Positions 22,074 through 34,160 of a stretch of 64,000 nt of DNA are shown here, one piece after another. Both the position numbers and the translations under genes were made by a program. The stretch is from NCBI RefSeq assembly GCF_030852425.1, contig NZ_NSDM01000008.1, positions 1 through 64,000 on the forward strand. Direction: 5' to 3'. The notes below the pieces were generated by a model that saw only the letters and a list, made by a program, of their open reading frames with translations, searched no databases and was not told the DNA's origin. The first letter of the stretch is position 1; each line of letters opens with the position of its first letter. Source of the stretch: Saccharothrix longispora. Its GTDB lineage: Bacteria; Actinomycetota; Actinomycetes; Mycobacteriales; Pseudonocardiaceae.

Positions 22074-23717
22074 GTGACTCCCGCTGCGCTCGCTGAACTG
22101 GTCCGCGCGACGGCCGTGGACGTGTTGTCCACCCGCGGCCTCGACCCCGCCTCCCTCCCGACGGCGGTCACGATCGAGCGACCGCGCAACCCCGAGCACG
22201 GCGACTACGCCACGAACGTGGCCCTCCAGACCGCGAAGAAGGTCGGCGTCCCGCCCCGCGACCTGGCGGGGTGGCTGGCCGAGGCGCTGACCGGCACCGA
22301 CGCCATCGCCACCGCGGAGGTCGCCGGGCCGGGCTTCCTCAACCTCCGGCTCGCCGCCGACGCGCAGGGCGCGATCGTGCGCGACGTGCTCGCCGACGGC
22401 GACGCCTACGGCCGCGGCGACGCCCTGACCGGCAGGAAGATCAACCTGGAGTTCGTCTCGGCGAACCCGACGGGCCCGATCCACCTCGGCGGCACCCGCT
22501 GGGCGGCGGTCGGCGACGCGCTGGGCCGCATCCTCGCGGCCAACGGCGGCGACGTGACCCGCGAGTACTACTTCAACGACGCCGGCGCGCAGATCGACCG
22601 GTTCGTGCGGTCCCTGATCGCCGCCGCCAAGGGCGAGCCCGCCCCCGGGGACGGCTACGCCGGCGGCTACATCGGCGACATCGCCGCCGAGGTTCTCCGG
22701 CAGGAGCCCGGTGCCCTGACCTCGGAGGACTCCCACGAGATCTTCCGCCGCATCGGCGTCGGGCTGATGTTCGAGGAGATCAAGAAGGACCTGCACGACT
22801 TCGGCACCGACTTCGACGTCTTCTTCCACGAGGACTCGCTGCACAAGTCCGGCGCGGTGGCCAAGGCCGTCGAGCAGCTCAAGGGCTCGGACGCGCTGTA
22901 CTTCGAGAACGGCGCCTGGTGGCTGCGGTCCACCGAGTTCGGCGACGACAAGGACCGCGTCGTCATCAAGAGCGACGGCGACCCGGCGTACATCGCCGGC
23001 GACATCGCGTACCTGGTGGACAAGCGGTCGCGCGGCTTCGACCTGTGCATCTACATGCTCGGCGCGGACCACCACGGCTACATCGGCCGCCTCAAGGCCG
23101 CCGCGTCCGCGCTCGGCGACGACCCCGACTCGGTCGAGGTGCTGATCGGCCAGATGGTCAACCTGGTCAGCGAGGGCAAGCCGGTCCGGATGAGCAAGCG
23201 CGCGGGCACCGTCATCACCATGCAGGACCTGGTGGAGGCGGTGGGCGTGGACGCGGCCCGGTACGCGATGACCCGCAGCTCGGTCGACTCGTCCCTGGAC
23301 ATCGACCTGGACCTGCTGCGCAAGCGCAGCAACGACAACCCGGTGTTCTACGTCCAGTACGCGCACTCGCGGCTCGCCTCGCTGCTGCGCAACGCCGCCG
23401 AGCTGGGCGTCGAGCCCGGCGACGCGCTCGACCTGCTCACCCACGACCGCGAGGGCGACCTGATCCGCACGATCGGCGAGTTCCCGAGAGTCGTCGCCAC
23501 CGCCGGTGAGCTGCGCGAACCCCACCGCGTGGCGCGCTACCTGGAGGAGCTGGCGGGCACCTACCACCGGTTCTACGAGGCGTGCCGCGTGCTGCCGCGC
23601 GGCGACGAGGAGACCACCGACCTGCACCGCGCCCGGTTGCAGCTGTGCGCGGCGACCCGCCAGGTGTTCGCCAACGGCCTGGCCCTGCTGGGCGTGACCG
23701 CCCCGGAGCGGATGTGA
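22074..23717 (+). CDS. argS: Arginyl-tRNA synthetase
   Basis: A 547-residue class I aminoacyl-tRNA synthetase that charges tRNA-Arg. The HIGH motif appears as [12 protein letters not shown], with the arginine-specific upstream [10 protein letters not shown]; the KMSKS loop is [11 protein letters not shown]; and the C-terminal DALR anticodon-binding domain ([15 protein letters not shown] onward) is complete. GTG 22074 has no ribosome site but TAGACT at 22062-22067 ends 6 bases earlier, so a leaderless mRNA is likely. It overlaps lysA by one base, the usual argS-lysA arrangement of actinobacteria. Confidence 0.97.
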   Translation: MTPAALAELVRATAVDVLSTRGLDPASLPTAVTIERPRNPEHGDYATNVALQTAKKVGVPPRDLAGWLAEALTGTDAIATAEVAGPGFLNLRLAADAQGAIVRDVLADGDAYGRGDALTGRKINLEFVSANPTGPIHLGGTRWAAVGDALGRILAANGGDVTREYYFNDAGAQIDRFVRSLIAAAKGEPAPGDGYAGGYIGDIAAEVLRQEPGALTSEDSHEIFRRIGVGLMFEEIKKDLHDFGTDFDVFFHEDSLHKSGAVAKAVEQLKGSDALYFENGAWWLRSTEFGDDKDRVVIKSDGDPAYIAGDIAYLVDKRSRGFDLCIYMLGADHHGYIGRLKAAASALGDDPDSVEVLIGQMVNLVSEGKPVRMSKRAGTVITMQDLVEAVGVDAARYAMTRSSVDSSLDIDLDLLRKRSNDNPVFYVQYAHSRLASLLRNAAELGVEPGDALDLLTHDREGDLIRTIGEFPRVVATAGELREPHRVARYLEELAGTYHRFYEACRVLPRGDEETTDLHRARLQLCAATRQVFANGLALLGVTAPERM

Positions 23718-25141
23718 TGCGCGCCCACCCGGCCGGTCCCCGGCACGCCGACGTCCTGCTGCCCGGCAACACGGCGGGCGCACCTCCCGCGTCACCCGAC
23801 CAGCTGGACGAACTTCACCCGCGGGTGTGGCCGCGCAACGCCGAGCGCGGCGACGACGGCGCGGTCCGCCTCGGCGGCGTGGACGTGCGCGCGCTCGTCG
23901 AGCAGCACGGCACCCCGCTGTTCGTGATGGACGAGGCCGACTTCCGGGCCCGCTGCCGCGAGCACGCCGAGGCGTTCGGCGACCCGACGCGCGTGCACTA
24001 CGCGTCCAAGGCGTTCCTCTCCGTCGCGGTGGCCCGCTGGGTCGCCGAGGAGGGGCTGAGCATCGACGTGGCCAGCGGCGGCGAGCTGGCGGTGGCCCTG
24101 CGCGCCGACTTCCCGCCCGAGCGCATCGCGCTGCACGGCAACAACAAGTCGCTCGCCGAGCTGACCAGGGCCGTCGACGTCGGCGTCGGCGCCGTGGTGC
24201 TCGACTCGTTCCTGGAGATCGCCCGCCTCGACCAGGTCGCCCGCGAGCGCGGCCGGGTGCAGCCGGTGATGATCCGGGTCACGGTGGGCGTCGAGGCGCA
24301 CACCCACGAGTTCATCGCCACCGCGCACGAGGACCAGAAGTTCGGCTTCTCGCTGTCCTCCGGCGACGCCGCCGAGGCCGCCCGCCGCGTGCTCAAGGCC
24401 GAGGGGCTCCGACTCGTCGGCCTGCACAGCCACATCGGGTCGCAGATCTTCGACGCGAGCGGCTTCGAGGTCGCCGCGCGCCGGGTCGTCGGCCTGCTGG
24501 CCGAGCTGCGCGACGAGCACGGCGACGGCATCCTCGACCACGTCACCACCATCGACCTCGGCGGCGGCCTCGGCATCGCCTACACCCGCGACGACGACCC
24601 GCCGCCGCCCGCCGAGCTGGCCGGGCAGCTGCGCGACATCGTCTCCAAGGAGTGCGAGCACGCCGCCCTGCCGGTGCCGAAGATCGCCGTCGAGCCCGGC
24701 CGGGCCATCGTCGGCCCCGGCACGGTGACGCTCTACGAGGTGGGCACCATCAAGGACGTCCAGCTCGACGCGGGCGCGATCCGGCGCTACGTGAGCGTGG
24801 ACGGCGGGATGAGCGACAACATCCGCACCGCCCTCTACGACGCCGTCTACGACTGCAAGCTCGTCTCCCGCGCCGCGGCGGAGGACGCCGGGGCCGTGCT
24901 GTGCCGCGTGGTCGGCAAGCACTGCGAGTCCGGCGACGTGGTGGTGCGCGACTGCTGGCTGCCCGACGACCTCGCGCCCGGCGACCTGATCGCGGTCGCC
25001 GCCACCGGCGCGTACTGCTACTCCATGGCCAGCGGCTACAACCGGCTGCCGCGACCCGCGCTCGCCGCGGTCGTCGACGGCGAGGCCCGGTTGCTGCTGC
25101 GCCGGGAGACCGAGGAAGACCTGTTCCGCCTGGAGGTATGA
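23717..25141 (+). CDS. lysA: Diaminopimelate decarboxylase
   Basis: A 474-residue PLP enzyme of the fold III (alanine racemase-like) family making L-lysine from meso-diaminopimelate. The PLP lysine is in [20 protein letters not shown] and GGGLGIAY bind the phosphate, [10 protein letters not shown] and the Cys of [10 protein letters not shown] complete the active site, and [10 protein letters not shown] is the C-terminal motif. The start ATG 23717 overlaps argS (TGATG). A 45-residue N-terminal extension before the barrel is typical of actinobacteria. Confidence 0.97.
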   Translation: MRAHPAGPRHADVLLPGNTAGAPPASPDQLDELHPRVWPRNAERGDDGAVRLGGVDVRALVEQHGTPLFVMDEADFRARCREHAEAFGDPTRVHYASKAFLSVAVARWVAEEGLSIDVASGGELAVALRADFPPERIALHGNNKSLAELTRAVDVGVGAVVLDSFLEIARLDQVARERGRVQPVMIRVTVGVEAHTHEFIATAHEDQKFGFSLSSGDAAEAARRVLKAEGLRLVGLHSHIGSQIFDASGFEVAARRVVGLLAELRDEHGDGILDHVTTIDLGGGLGIAYTRDDDPPPPAELAGQLRDIVSKECEHAALPVPKIAVEPGRAIVGPGTVTLYEVGTIKDVQLDAGAIRRYVSVDGGMSDNIRTALYDAVYDCKLVSRAAAEDAGAVLCRVVGKHCESGDVVVRDCWLPDDLAPGDLIAVAATGAYCYSMASGYNRLPRPALAAVVDGEARLLLRRETEEDLFRLEV

Positions 25142-25142
25142 C

Positions 25143-26444
25143 GTGCCGAGCCGGAAACCGATCAGGGTGGCGCTGCTGGGGTGCGGCACGGTCGGCACCG
25201 AGGTGGTCCGCCTGCTCACCGACCAGGCGGCGGACCTGACCGCGCGCACCGGCGCGCCGCTCGAACTGGCGGGCATCGCGGTGCGCAAGCCGAACAAGCA
25301 CCGCGAGGTCCCCGCCGACCTGCTCACCACCGACGCCGAGGCGCTGGTCGCCTCGGACGTGGACGTGGTGGTCGAGGTCATCGGCGGCATCGAGCCGAGC
25401 CGGACGCTGCTGCTCGGCGCGCTGCGCGCGGGCAAGTCCGTGGTCACCGCGAACAAGGCGCTGCTGGCCGAGCACTCGGCCGAGCTGTTCGAGGCGGCCG
25501 ACGGCTCCGGTGCCGACCTGTACTTCGAGGCGGCCGTCGCGGGCGCGATCCCGCTGCTGCGGCCGCTGCGCGAGTCGCTGGCCGGCGACCGCATCACGAG
25601 GGTGATGGGCATCGTCAACGGGACGACGAACTTCATCCTCTCCGGCATGGACTCGACGGGCGCGAGCTACGCCGAGACGCTGGAGGAGGCCACCCGCCTG
25701 GGCTACGCCGAGGCCGACCCGACGGCCGACGTCGACGGCTTCGACGCCGCCTCCAAGGCCGCGATCCTCGCCTCGCTGGCGTTCCACACCCGGGTGACCG
25801 CCGCCGACGTGCACCGCGAGGGCATCGCCGCGGTGAGCGCCGCCGACATCGCCGCCGCCAGGGGTCTCGGCCGGACCGTGAAGCTCCTCGCGATCTGCGA
25901 GCGGGTGACGGGCGAGGACGGCCAGGAGTCCGTGGCCGTCCGGGTGCACCCGGCGATGATCCCCAGGTCGCACCCCCTCGCCGGCGTGAGCGCCGCGTTC
26001 AACGCGGTGTTCGTCGAGGCCGACGCGGCCGGCGAGATGATGTTCTACGGCCAGGGCGCCGGCGGGGCCCCCACGGCCAGCGCGGTGGTCGGCGACCTCG
26101 TCGCGGTCGCCCGCAACCTCGTGCACAGCGGGCGCGGCCCGCGCGAGTCGGCCTACGCGGCGCTGCCCGTGCGGCCGATGGGGCAGACCCCCACGCGGTA
26201 CCACATCAGCCTCGACGTCGCCGACCGGGCAGGCGTGTTGTCGCAGGTCGCGGCGGTGTTCGCGGAGCACGACGTGAGCATCGCGGCGGTGCGGCAGGAG
26301 GGGCGGGTCGACGACGCCAGCCTGGTGATCGTCACCCACGCCGCGACCGACGCGGCACTGCGGTCGACCGTCGACAAAATCGGCGGCCTGCCCGTGGTCA
26401 GGGAAGTCGTGAGCGTGATGAGGGTGGAAGGCGAAGAATCATGA
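25143..26444 (+). CDS. hom: Homoserine dehydrogenase
   Basis: A 433-residue NAD(P)-dependent enzyme reducing aspartate semialdehyde to homoserine, the branch to threonine and methionine. [12 protein letters not shown] is the dinucleotide-binding loop, [11 protein letters not shown] and [16 protein letters not shown] the catalytic core, and residues about 350-430 form an ACT domain ([18 protein letters not shown]) for feedback control by threonine. It starts one base after lysA ends and overlaps thrC by ATGA, so the whole set is one operon. Confidence 0.97.
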   Translation: MPSRKPIRVALLGCGTVGTEVVRLLTDQAADLTARTGAPLELAGIAVRKPNKHREVPADLLTTDAEALVASDVDVVVEVIGGIEPSRTLLLGALRAGKSVVTANKALLAEHSAELFEAADGSGADLYFEAAVAGAIPLLRPLRESLAGDRITRVMGIVNGTTNFILSGMDSTGASYAETLEEATRLGYAEADPTADVDGFDAASKAAILASLAFHTRVTAADVHREGIAAVSAADIAAARGLGRTVKLLAICERVTGEDGQESVAVRVHPAMIPRSHPLAGVSAAFNAVFVEADAAGEMMFYGQGAGGAPTASAVVGDLVAVARNLVHSGRGPRESAYAALPVRPMGQTPTRYHISLDVADRAGVLSQVAAVFAEHDVSIAAVRQEGRVDDASLVIVTHAATDAALRSTVDKIGGLPVVREVVSVMRVEGEES

Positions 26445-27517
26445 CGATCCAAGCGGGCGTGCGGCCGGGGTGGCCCGGCATCATCCACGCCTACGCGGAC
26501 CGGATCGAACTCCCCGAGGGCGCCGAGGTCGTCACCCTCCACGAGGGCGGCACGCCGCTGGTGCACGCGAAGCACCTGTCCGAGCTGACCGGGTGCGAGG
26601 TCCACGTCAAGGTCGAGGGCGCGAACCCGACCGGCTCGTTCAAGGACCGCGGCATGACCGTGGCCATGACGCACGCCCTGGCCAGCGGCATCCGCGCGGT
26701 GATCTGCGCCTCCACCGGCAACACGTCGGCCTCGGCGGCGGCGTACGCGGCGAAGGCCGGGCTCACCGCGGCGGTGCTCGTGCCGCGCGGCAAGATCGCG
26801 CTCGGCAAGCTCGCCCAGGCCGTGTCGCACGGAGCCCGCATCCTCCAGATCGACGGCAACTTCGACGACTGCCTCGAACTGGCCGCCAAGACCTCCTCCG
26901 AGTACCCGATCACCCTGGTCAACTCGGTGAACCCGGTGCGCCTGGTCGGCCAGAAGACCGCCGCGTGGGAGATCTGCGACGTGCTGGGCCGCGCGCCCGA
27001 CGTGCACTGCCTGCCGGTCGGCAACGCGGGCAACATCACCGCGTACTGGCGCGGTTACTCCGACTACCACGCCGACGGTGTGATCCCTGCCACGCCGCGC
27101 ATGTTCGGCTTCCAGGCCGCGGGCTCCGCGCCGCTGGTGCTGGGCGAGCCGGTGGCGAACCCGGAGACCATCGCGACCGCCATCCGGGTGGGCAGCCCGG
27201 CGTCCTGGACCGGCGCGGTGACCGCGAAGAACGAGTCCGGCGGCCTGTTCGAGGCGGTCACGGACGAGAAGATCCTGGAGGCCTACCGGCTGCTGGCCTC
27301 GACCGAGGGCATCTTCGTCGAGCCCGCGTCCGCGACCAGCGTGGCGGGCCTGCTCGCCACCGCCGCCGACGGCCGCCTGCCGAAGGGCTCGACGGTCGTG
27401 TGCACGGTCACCGGCCACGGCCTCAAGGACCCCGACACGGCGCTCCTGGGCATGCCCGAGGTGTCGCCGGTGCCGGTCGACCCGGGCGCCGTCGCCACCG
27501 CCCTGGAGCTGGCGTGA
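26441..27517 (+). CDS. thrC: Threonine synthase
   Basis: A 358-residue PLP enzyme converting O-phosphohomoserine to threonine. The PLP lysine is in [11 protein letters not shown], the phosphate-binding loop is LPVGNAGN, and [12 protein letters not shown] is the conserved substrate loop. It is the short (~350-residue) bacterial form. It overlaps hom (ATGA) and thrB (GTGA), so the pathway order hom-thrC-thrB is preserved. Confidence 0.97.
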   Translation: MTIQAGVRPGWPGIIHAYADRIELPEGAEVVTLHEGGTPLVHAKHLSELTGCEVHVKVEGANPTGSFKDRGMTVAMTHALASGIRAVICASTGNTSASAAAYAAKAGLTAAVLVPRGKIALGKLAQAVSHGARILQIDGNFDDCLELAAKTSSEYPITLVNSVNPVRLVGQKTAAWEICDVLGRAPDVHCLPVGNAGNITAYWRGYSDYHADGVIPATPRMFGFQAAGSAPLVLGEPVANPETIATAIRVGSPASWTGAVTAKNESGGLFEAVTDEKILEAYRLLASTEGIFVEPASATSVAGLLATAADGRLPKGSTVVCTVTGHGLKDPDTALLGMPEVSPVPVDPGAVATALELA

Positions 27518-28389
27518 CGACGGTCCGGGTCACCGTCCCGGCCTCCACGGCCAACCTCGGGTCCGGGTTCGACGCGCTGGGCATGGCGCTCGGGCTGCAC
27601 GACGAGCTGGAGTTCGAGGTCGTCGGGGACGGCCTGCGCGTCGAGGTGGCGGGGGAGGGCGCCGGCGGCGTCCCCCGTGACGAATCCCACCTGGTCGTGC
27701 GGGCCTTCCGCGCCGCCGCCGCCCGCCTCGGGCTCGACGTGCCAGGCCTGCGCCTGCGCTGCCGCAACGCCATCCCGCACGCCCGCGGCCTGGGGTCCTC
27801 CTCGGCCGCCGTGGTGGCGGGCGTCGGCGCCGCGTACGGGCTGGCCGGTCGCGAGTTGGACACGACCGCGTTGCAACTCGCGGCGGAGTTCGACGGCCAC
27901 GCCGACAACGCCGCCGCCAGCATGTTCGGCGGCGTCGTGATCGCCTGGACGGAGGGTGACCGGTTCCGTGCGGTCCGTGCGGACCCGCACCCGTCGCTCG
28001 CGCCGGTCGTGTTCGTGCCGGCGGCCGAGTCGTCGACCCGGACGACCCGCGGCCTGCTGCCGTCGAAGGTGCCGCACGAGGACGCCGCGTTCGCCGCGGG
28101 CCGGGCCGCGCTGGCCGTGCACGCGCTCACCACCGACCCGTCGCTGCTCCTCGACGCGCTCGTCGACCGGCTCCACGAACCGTACCGGGAACCCGCCTGG
28201 CCTGCGACGACGCGCCTGGTGAACGCGTTGCGGGAGGCGGGCGTGCCCGCCGCGGTGTCCGGCGCGGGACCCACCGTGCTGGCCCTCCCGCCGCACGGCG
28301 AGCTGCCGCCCGGACTGGCCCACGACGGGTTCGGGGCGCGCCGGCTGCCGGTCGACGCGGCGGGCGTGCGGGTTGCGCCACTCGGCTGA
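27514..28389 (+). CDS. thrB: Homoserine kinase
   Basis: A 291-residue GHMP kinase that phosphorylates homoserine for threonine synthase. [19 protein letters not shown] is the N-terminal motif, [17 protein letters not shown] the ATP-binding glycine loop, and [13 protein letters not shown] the C-terminal motif 3. The GTG start overlaps thrC by 4 bases. It is the last gene of the argS-lysA-hom-thrC-thrB operon, followed by a 344-base noncoding leader for rho. Confidence 0.96.
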   Translation: MTTVRVTVPASTANLGSGFDALGMALGLHDELEFEVVGDGLRVEVAGEGAGGVPRDESHLVVRAFRAAAARLGLDVPGLRLRCRNAIPHARGLGSSSAAVVAGVGAAYGLAGRELDTTALQLAAEFDGHADNAAASMFGGVVIAWTEGDRFRAVRADPHPSLAPVVFVPAAESSTRTTRGLLPSKVPHEDAAFAAGRAALAVHALTTDPSLLLDALVDRLHEPYREPAWPATTRLVNALREAGVPAAVSGAGPTVLALPPHGELPPGLAHDGFGARRLPVDAAGVRVAPLG

Positions 28390-28733
28390 GCGGTGCGACG
28401 CGCCGAACCCCGGTTGTTGCCTCCGGTCGAACCTGCGTCTACCCTCGGCGTCATCAGTCACCGCGCGCACGGGCGCCGGTGTGGTGCCCGGACGTTCGTT
28501 CCGGATCGCATTCCTCCAGTGACTTGGCCCTGTGCCGTACGGACGGGGCCGGCGCTGGTAAGGCACCCGCTCGCCGTGTGACCGAAAGTCCCGTACCGGA
28601 GGACTCCGCTTCCGCGCGCGTTCCGCGCCGATGAGGTCCACCTGAAGCGGGGCGAAACTGCCGGTCCGCATTCCGTCGGACGGCAGGTCCGCTGGGCCGC
28701 GTAGGAGGCGCGGTCCGGTCAGGAAGGACATGT
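28390..28733 (+). promoter_or_regulatory. Long leader region of rho with probable promoter
   Basis: No gene is supported in these 344 bases. TTGCCT (28417-28422) and TACCCT (28440-28445) are 17 bases apart and would start an mRNA with a leader of about 280 bases. Long leaders ahead of rho commonly serve autoregulation by Rho itself, but here that is inference. AGGAAGGA at 28721-28728 is the ribosome site of rho. Confidence 0.45.
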
Positions 28734-30857
28734 GTGAGCAACACCGATGTGCTGAGCAGCGAAGCTCCTGCTGCTCCCAACGCCGCTGCCAGTTCCGGAG
28801 CTGAGGAGAGCGCTCTGACCACCCCTTCGAACGGCAGCGCCCCGCCGCGCAAGCGCGCCGGTCTTTCCGGCATGGTGCTCGCCGAACTCCGCGAACTCGC
28901 GGGTCAGCTCGGCATCACCGGCACCGCCGGGCTCCGCAAGGGCGACCTCATCGCGGCCATCAAGGAGCGGCAGGGCGGCACCTCCGGTCGGGGCAGTGCC
29001 GCGACGCCGCCGAAGGCCGACAAGAAGGCCGCGACGGCCGAGGCGTCCGCCCCGGTCGTGGAGAAGCCCGCCCCGGCCAAGGCCGTCGAGGCCCCCGCGC
29101 CGGTGGAGAAGCCGACCCAGCAGCAGCTCGACGTCACCGAGCGTCCCGCCGAGGAGGAGGGGGGTCGGCGCGGCAACCGCCGTCGCCGTTCCGCCAACCG
29201 CCCGTCGGGCAGCCCCGAGGCCTCGACCGCCGACGTCCAGCAGGCCGACCGCCAGCAGGCCGACCGCCAGCAGGCCGACCGCCAGCAGGCCGACCGCCAG
29301 CAGGCCGACCGCCAGCAGGCCGACCGCCAGCAGGGTGACCGCCAGTCGGGTGACCGCCAGCAGGGTGACCGTGCCCAGGGCGACCGCCAGCAGGGCGACC
29401 GGTCCGAGCGCCAGGACCGCGGCGACCGCTCCGAGCAGCGCGAACAGCGCCAGGAACGGGGTGACCGCGGCGAGCGCCGCAACCGCGACGACCGGGGTGA
29501 CCGCGGCGACCGGGGTGACCGCGGCGACCGGGGTGACCGCAACCGGGACGACCGGGGTGGCCGCGGCGAGCGGGGGCAGGACCGCAACCGCCAGAACGCG
29601 CCGGACGACGGTGACGAGGAGGGCGGCCGTCGCGGTCGTCGCTTCCGCGACCGCCGCCGCCGCGGTGGCCGGGGCGACGACGTCGGCGGCAACACCGACA
29701 CCGAGGTGCGCGACGACGACGTGCTGCTCCCCGTGGCGGGCATCCTGGACGTGCTGGAGAACTACGCGTTCGTCCGCACGTCGGGCTACCTGGCCGGGCC
29801 GAACGACGTCTACGTCTCGCTGTCGCTGGTCCGCAAGTACGGCCTGCGCCGCGGTGACGCCCTGATCGGCGCCGTGCGCCAGCCGCGCGACGGCGAGCAG
29901 CAGCGGCAGAAGTTCAACCCGCTGGTCCGCGTCGACAAGATCAACGGCCTGGACCCGGAGGAGTCGCGCAACCGGCCCGACTTCACCAAGCTGACGCCGC
30001 TGTACCCGAACGAGCGCCTGCGCCTCGAAACCGAGCCGCACATCCTGACGACCCGCGTCATCGACCTGGTGATGCCGATCGGCAAGGGCCAGCGCGCGCT
30101 CGTCGTGTCGCCGCCGAAGGCGGGCAAGACCTCGGTGCTCCAGTCGATCGCGAACGCGATCACGACGAACAACCCCGAGTGCCACCTGATGGTGGTGCTG
30201 GTGGACGAGCGCCCCGAAGAGGTCACCGACATGCAGCGGTCGGTGAAGGGCGAGGTCATCGCCTCCACCTTCGACCGGCCGCCGTCGGACCACACGACGA
30301 TCTCGGAGCTGGCCATCGAGCGGGCGAAGCGCCTGGTCGAGATGGGTCACGACGTGGTCGTGCTGCTGGACTCGATCACCCGCCTGGGTCGTGCCTACAA
30401 CCTGGCCGCCCCCGCGTCGGGCCGCATCCTGTCCGGTGGTGTCGACTCGACCGCCCTCTACCCGCCGAAGCGCTTCCTCGGCGCGGCGCGCAACATCGAG
30501 GGCGGCGGTTCGCTGACCGTCATCGCGACGGCCCTGGTCGAGACCGGGTCCGCGGGTGACAGCGTGATCTTCGAGGAGTTCAAGGGCACCGGCAACGCCG
30601 AGCTCAAGCTCGACCGGAAGATCGCCGACAAGCGGACCTTCCCGGCGGTGGACGTGGACTCGTCCGGCACCCGCAAGGAGGACCTGCTGCTGTCCCCGGA
30701 CGAGCTGGCCGTGATGCACAAGCTGCGCCGCGTCCTGCACGCCCTGGACAGCCAGCAGGCCATCGACCTGCTGCTGGACCGCCTGCGCAAGAGCCGCACG
30801 AACATCGAGTTCCTGATGCAGGTGGCGAAGACCACCCCGGGTGGGGACAACGACTGA
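28734..30857 (+). CDS. rho: Transcription termination factor Rho
   Basis: A 707-residue RNA-dependent ATPase that ends transcription. Residues about 40-90 are the Rho N-terminal domain (LRELAGQLGITGTAGLRKGDLIAAI). Residues about 90-320 are a long low-complexity insert with six perfect QQADR repeats and many GDR/RGDR units. The RNA-binding cold-shock domain follows (GILDVLENYAFVRTSGYL), then Walker A PPKAGKTSVLQ, VVLVDERPEEV, and the VLLDSITRLGRAYN segment. The C-terminal Q/R loops are intact. Arg/Asp-rich inserts are known in actinobacterial Rho and can bind RNA or phase separate; this one is long. GTG start. Confidence 0.97.
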   Translation: MSNTDVLSSEAPAAPNAAASSGAEESALTTPSNGSAPPRKRAGLSGMVLAELRELAGQLGITGTAGLRKGDLIAAIKERQGGTSGRGSAATPPKADKKAATAEASAPVVEKPAPAKAVEAPAPVEKPTQQQLDVTERPAEEEGGRRGNRRRRSANRPSGSPEASTADVQQADRQQADRQQADRQQADRQQADRQQADRQQGDRQSGDRQQGDRAQGDRQQGDRSERQDRGDRSEQREQRQERGDRGERRNRDDRGDRGDRGDRGDRGDRNRDDRGGRGERGQDRNRQNAPDDGDEEGGRRGRRFRDRRRRGGRGDDVGGNTDTEVRDDDVLLPVAGILDVLENYAFVRTSGYLAGPNDVYVSLSLVRKYGLRRGDALIGAVRQPRDGEQQRQKFNPLVRVDKINGLDPEESRNRPDFTKLTPLYPNERLRLETEPHILTTRVIDLVMPIGKGQRALVVSPPKAGKTSVLQSIANAITTNNPECHLMVVLVDERPEEVTDMQRSVKGEVIASTFDRPPSDHTTISELAIERAKRLVEMGHDVVVLLDSITRLGRAYNLAAPASGRILSGGVDSTALYPPKRFLGAARNIEGGGSLTVIATALVETGSAGDSVIFEEFKGTGNAELKLDRKIADKRTFPAVDVDSSGTRKEDLLLSPDELAVMHKLRRVLHALDSQQAIDLLLDRLRKSRTNIEFLMQVAKTTPGGDND
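29238..29342 (+). repeat. 15-bp tandem repeat in rho
   Basis: CAGCAGGCCGACCGC occurs six times in perfect tandem (29238-29327) with a seventh diverged unit to 29342, encoding QQADR repeats. A second set of 18-bp GACCGGGGTGACCGCGGC-type units follows at about 29491-29540. Copy number may vary by slippage; all changes by whole units stay in frame. Confidence 0.9.
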
Positions 30858-30871
30858 CCGTCCCGCTCGTG

Positions 30872-30911
30872 CGACGGGCCCGTCCGGCTCCGGCTGGGCG
30901 GGCCCTCGTCG
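30872..30911 (+). terminator. Hairpin after rho
   Basis: CGACGGGCCCG (30872-30882) pairs with the complementary segment at 30899-30911 with a two-base bulge. It lies between the convergent rho and membrane-protein genes and has no T-run, as is common in high-GC genomes. Confidence 0.5.
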
Positions 30912-30937
30912 TTCCCGGGACGTACCGGGTCAGGGCC

Positions 30938-31381
30938 TCAGCAGGAGCCCGCGAACGCCGCGTCGGCGGGGCGTCGGCGCTCGGTGACGTAGTGGCCGAC
31001 CAGCAGCGCCGCCACCGGCATGCCGACCAGCGCGCCCACCCACAGCGGCAGCAGGACGCCGTCCAGCACGACACCCATGGCCAGCACCGCCGCCGGGTAG
31101 GACCAGCGCAGCCACCGGCGCTGCCACGGCGCGGTCCAGGCGACCACGCCCGAGGCGACCACCCCGACGGCCGCGCCCGCGCCGAACACCGGGCTCGACA
31201 GCGCCAGGGGCCACGGGGCGCCGAGCAGCAGGCCGCCGAGCCCGGTGAGGCCCAGGACGGCACTGCCGAACAGGAAGGGGACGACCAGCCACGTCGTCAA
31301 CCGCAGCGGGCGTCCGGCAGCGCACAGCACGGGACGAGTGTGGCGTTCGCGCAACGCCCGGTGCTGCTCTCCGTAGCCCAA
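30938..31381 (-). CDS. Four-helix hypothetical membrane protein
   Basis: A 147-residue protein with four hydrophobic helices (about residues 28-52, 58-82, 92-106, 108-128) and a cytoplasmic basic N-terminus (RALRERHTRP). The C-terminus ends in a free Cys (AFAGSC). No family recognised. It is divergent from rpmE and convergent with rho, so it is transcribed alone. Confidence 0.6.
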   Translation of the reverse strand: MGYGEQHRALRERHTRPVLCAAGRPLRLTTWLVVPFLFGSAVLGLTGLGGLLLGAPWPLALSSPVFGAGAAVGVVASGVVAWTAPWQRRWLRWSYPAAVLAMGVVLDGVLLPLWVGALVGMPVAALLVGHYVTERRRPADAAFAGSC

Positions 31382-31575
31382 CGGTCACCCCCTGCGCCGA
31401 ATGGTCGACGGGGATCGGCGAGCGGTGGTGACCCGCGGCACGGGAACAACGCGGCACCCCCTCGCGTTGCAGTGCACGTAACGCCGATCTGGCACACTGT
31501 CGGGTCGAGTCCGGCTCCGGTTCACCTCCCTGATCAGCGGAGGACCCGGCGGCCACCGAAGAAAGGGACGAGACG

Positions 31576-31788
31576 TTGAAGACCGGCATCCACCCCGAGT
31601 ACGTGACGACCGAGGTCACCTGCGGTTGCGGCAACACCTTCACCACCCGCAGCACCAAGTCGTCCGGCGCCATCCACGTCGAGGTCTGCTCCAACTGCCA
31701 CCCGTTCTACACGGGCAAGCAGAAGATCCTCGACACCGGTGGCCGGGTCGCGCGCTTCGAGGCCCGCTACGGCAAGCGCGCCAAGTAG
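31576..31788 (+). CDS. rpmE: 50S ribosomal protein L31 (zinc form)
   Basis: A 70-residue L31 that sits in the ribosome's central protuberance bridge. It is the zinc-binding C+ form: TCGCGNTF and [13 protein letters not shown] provide the four cysteines (Cys16, Cys18, Cys37, Cys40). In actinobacteria the zinc-free paralogue replaces it under Zur control; this copy is the zinc-replete version. TTG 31576 is the start, positioned after the AAAGGGACGAG ribosome site. A perfect terminator follows. Confidence 0.96.
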   Translation: MKTGIHPEYVTTEVTCGCGNTFTTRSTKSSGAIHVEVCSNCHPFYTGKQKILDTGGRVARFEARYGKRAK

Positions 31789-31795
31789 CTGCCAG

Positions 31796-31831
31796 AACGG
31801 CGTCCACCCCGATTCGCGGGTGGACGCCGTT
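31796..31831 (+). terminator. Strong terminator after rpmE
   Basis: AACGGCGTCCACCC (31796-31809) pairs perfectly over 14 bases with 31818-31831 across an 8-base loop, followed by a T/G-rich tract. It separates rpmE from prfA. Confidence 0.9.
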
Positions 31832-31869
31832 GTCGTCTCCGCACCACCCCTGAGACCGGAGCCAAGACC

Positions 31870-32925
31870 GTGACGCTGGACGCCCTGCTGGCCGAGCACG
31901 CCGAGCTGGAGAAGAAGCTCGCCGACCCCTCGGTGCACGCCGACCAGGCGGGTGCGCGCAAGCTCGGCAAGCGCTACGCCGAACTGGGGCCGATCGTGAA
32001 GACCGCCCGCGAGCTGGAGCAGGCGAGGTCCGACCTGGAGACCGCGCGCGAGCTGGCCGCCGAGGACGCGGTGTTCGCCGAGGAGGCCGACCAGCTGGCC
32101 CGGGCGGTCCCCGCGCTGGAGGAGAAGCTCACCGAGCTGCTGCTGCCGCGCGACCCGCACGACGGCGCGGACGTCGTGCTGGAGATCAAGTCGGGCGAGG
32201 GCGGCGAGGAGTCGGCCCTGTTCGCGGGCGACCTGCTGCGCATGTACCTGCGCTACGCCGAGCGCCACGGCTGGAAGGCCGAGGTGCTCGACGGCACCGA
32301 CTCCGACCTGGGCGGCTTCAAGGACGTCACGGTGGCCATCAAGAGCCGCGACGCGAGCCCCGACGGCGTGTGGTCCCGCCTGAAGTACGAGGGCGGCGTG
32401 CACCGCGTGCAGCGCGTCCCGGTGACCGAGTCGCAGGGCCGCATCCACACGTCCGCGGCGGGCGTCCTGGTGTTCCCGGAGACCGAGGACGTCGAGGTCG
32501 AGGTCGACGAGAACGACCTGCGCGTCGACGTGTTCCGCTCGTCCGGCAAGGGCGGCCAGAGCGTCAACACGACCGACTCGGCCGTGCGCATCACGCACCT
32601 GCCGACCGGCATCGTGGTGTCCTGCCAGAACGAGCGCAGCCAGCTCCAGAACAAGGCCCGCGCCATGCAGGTGCTCCAGGCCCGGCTGACCGCCCTGGCC
32701 GAGGAGAAGCAGCAGCAGGAGGCGTCGGACGCCCGGCGAACGCAGATCCGCACCGTGGACCGCTCCGAGCGGGTCCGCACCTACAACTTCCCGGAATCGC
32801 GCATCTCCGACCACCGCGTCGGGTACAAAGCCCATAACCTGGACCAAGTGCTCGACGGCGACCTCGACGCGGTCCTCGACGCGTTGGCGGCGGCCGACCG
32901 CGCGGAACGGCTCGCCGGCGGGTGA
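31870..32925 (+). CDS. prfA: Peptide chain release factor 1
   Basis: A 351-residue RF1 that releases peptides at UAA and UAG. The tripeptide anticodon region is in [19 protein letters not shown] (PVT, RF1-type PxT), and the catalytic GGQ is in [17 protein letters not shown]; the glutamine is the substrate of PrmC encoded 2.6 kb downstream. GTG 31870. The usual actinobacterial neighbour prmC is displaced by two other genes. Confidence 0.97.
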   Translation: MTLDALLAEHAELEKKLADPSVHADQAGARKLGKRYAELGPIVKTARELEQARSDLETARELAAEDAVFAEEADQLARAVPALEEKLTELLLPRDPHDGADVVLEIKSGEGGEESALFAGDLLRMYLRYAERHGWKAEVLDGTDSDLGGFKDVTVAIKSRDASPDGVWSRLKYEGGVHRVQRVPVTESQGRIHTSAAGVLVFPETEDVEVEVDENDLRVDVFRSSGKGGQSVNTTDSAVRITHLPTGIVVSCQNERSQLQNKARAMQVLQARLTALAEEKQQQEASDARRTQIRTVDRSERVRTYNFPESRISDHRVGYKAHNLDQVLDGDLDAVLDALAAADRAERLAGG

Positions 32926-32944
32926 TCGACGAGAGGGGCGCACG

Positions 32945-34150
<1,206 letters not shown>

Positions 34151-34160
34151 TGTTGACACC

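Noticed and set aside
29238-29342. CRISPR-like array
   Set aside because: The 15-base units are contiguous, without spacers, and encode QQADR in frame inside rho.
28719-30740. 673-codon minus-strand frame opposite rho
   Set aside because: Low-complexity Val/Ala/Leu text arising from the GC-rich rho repeats.
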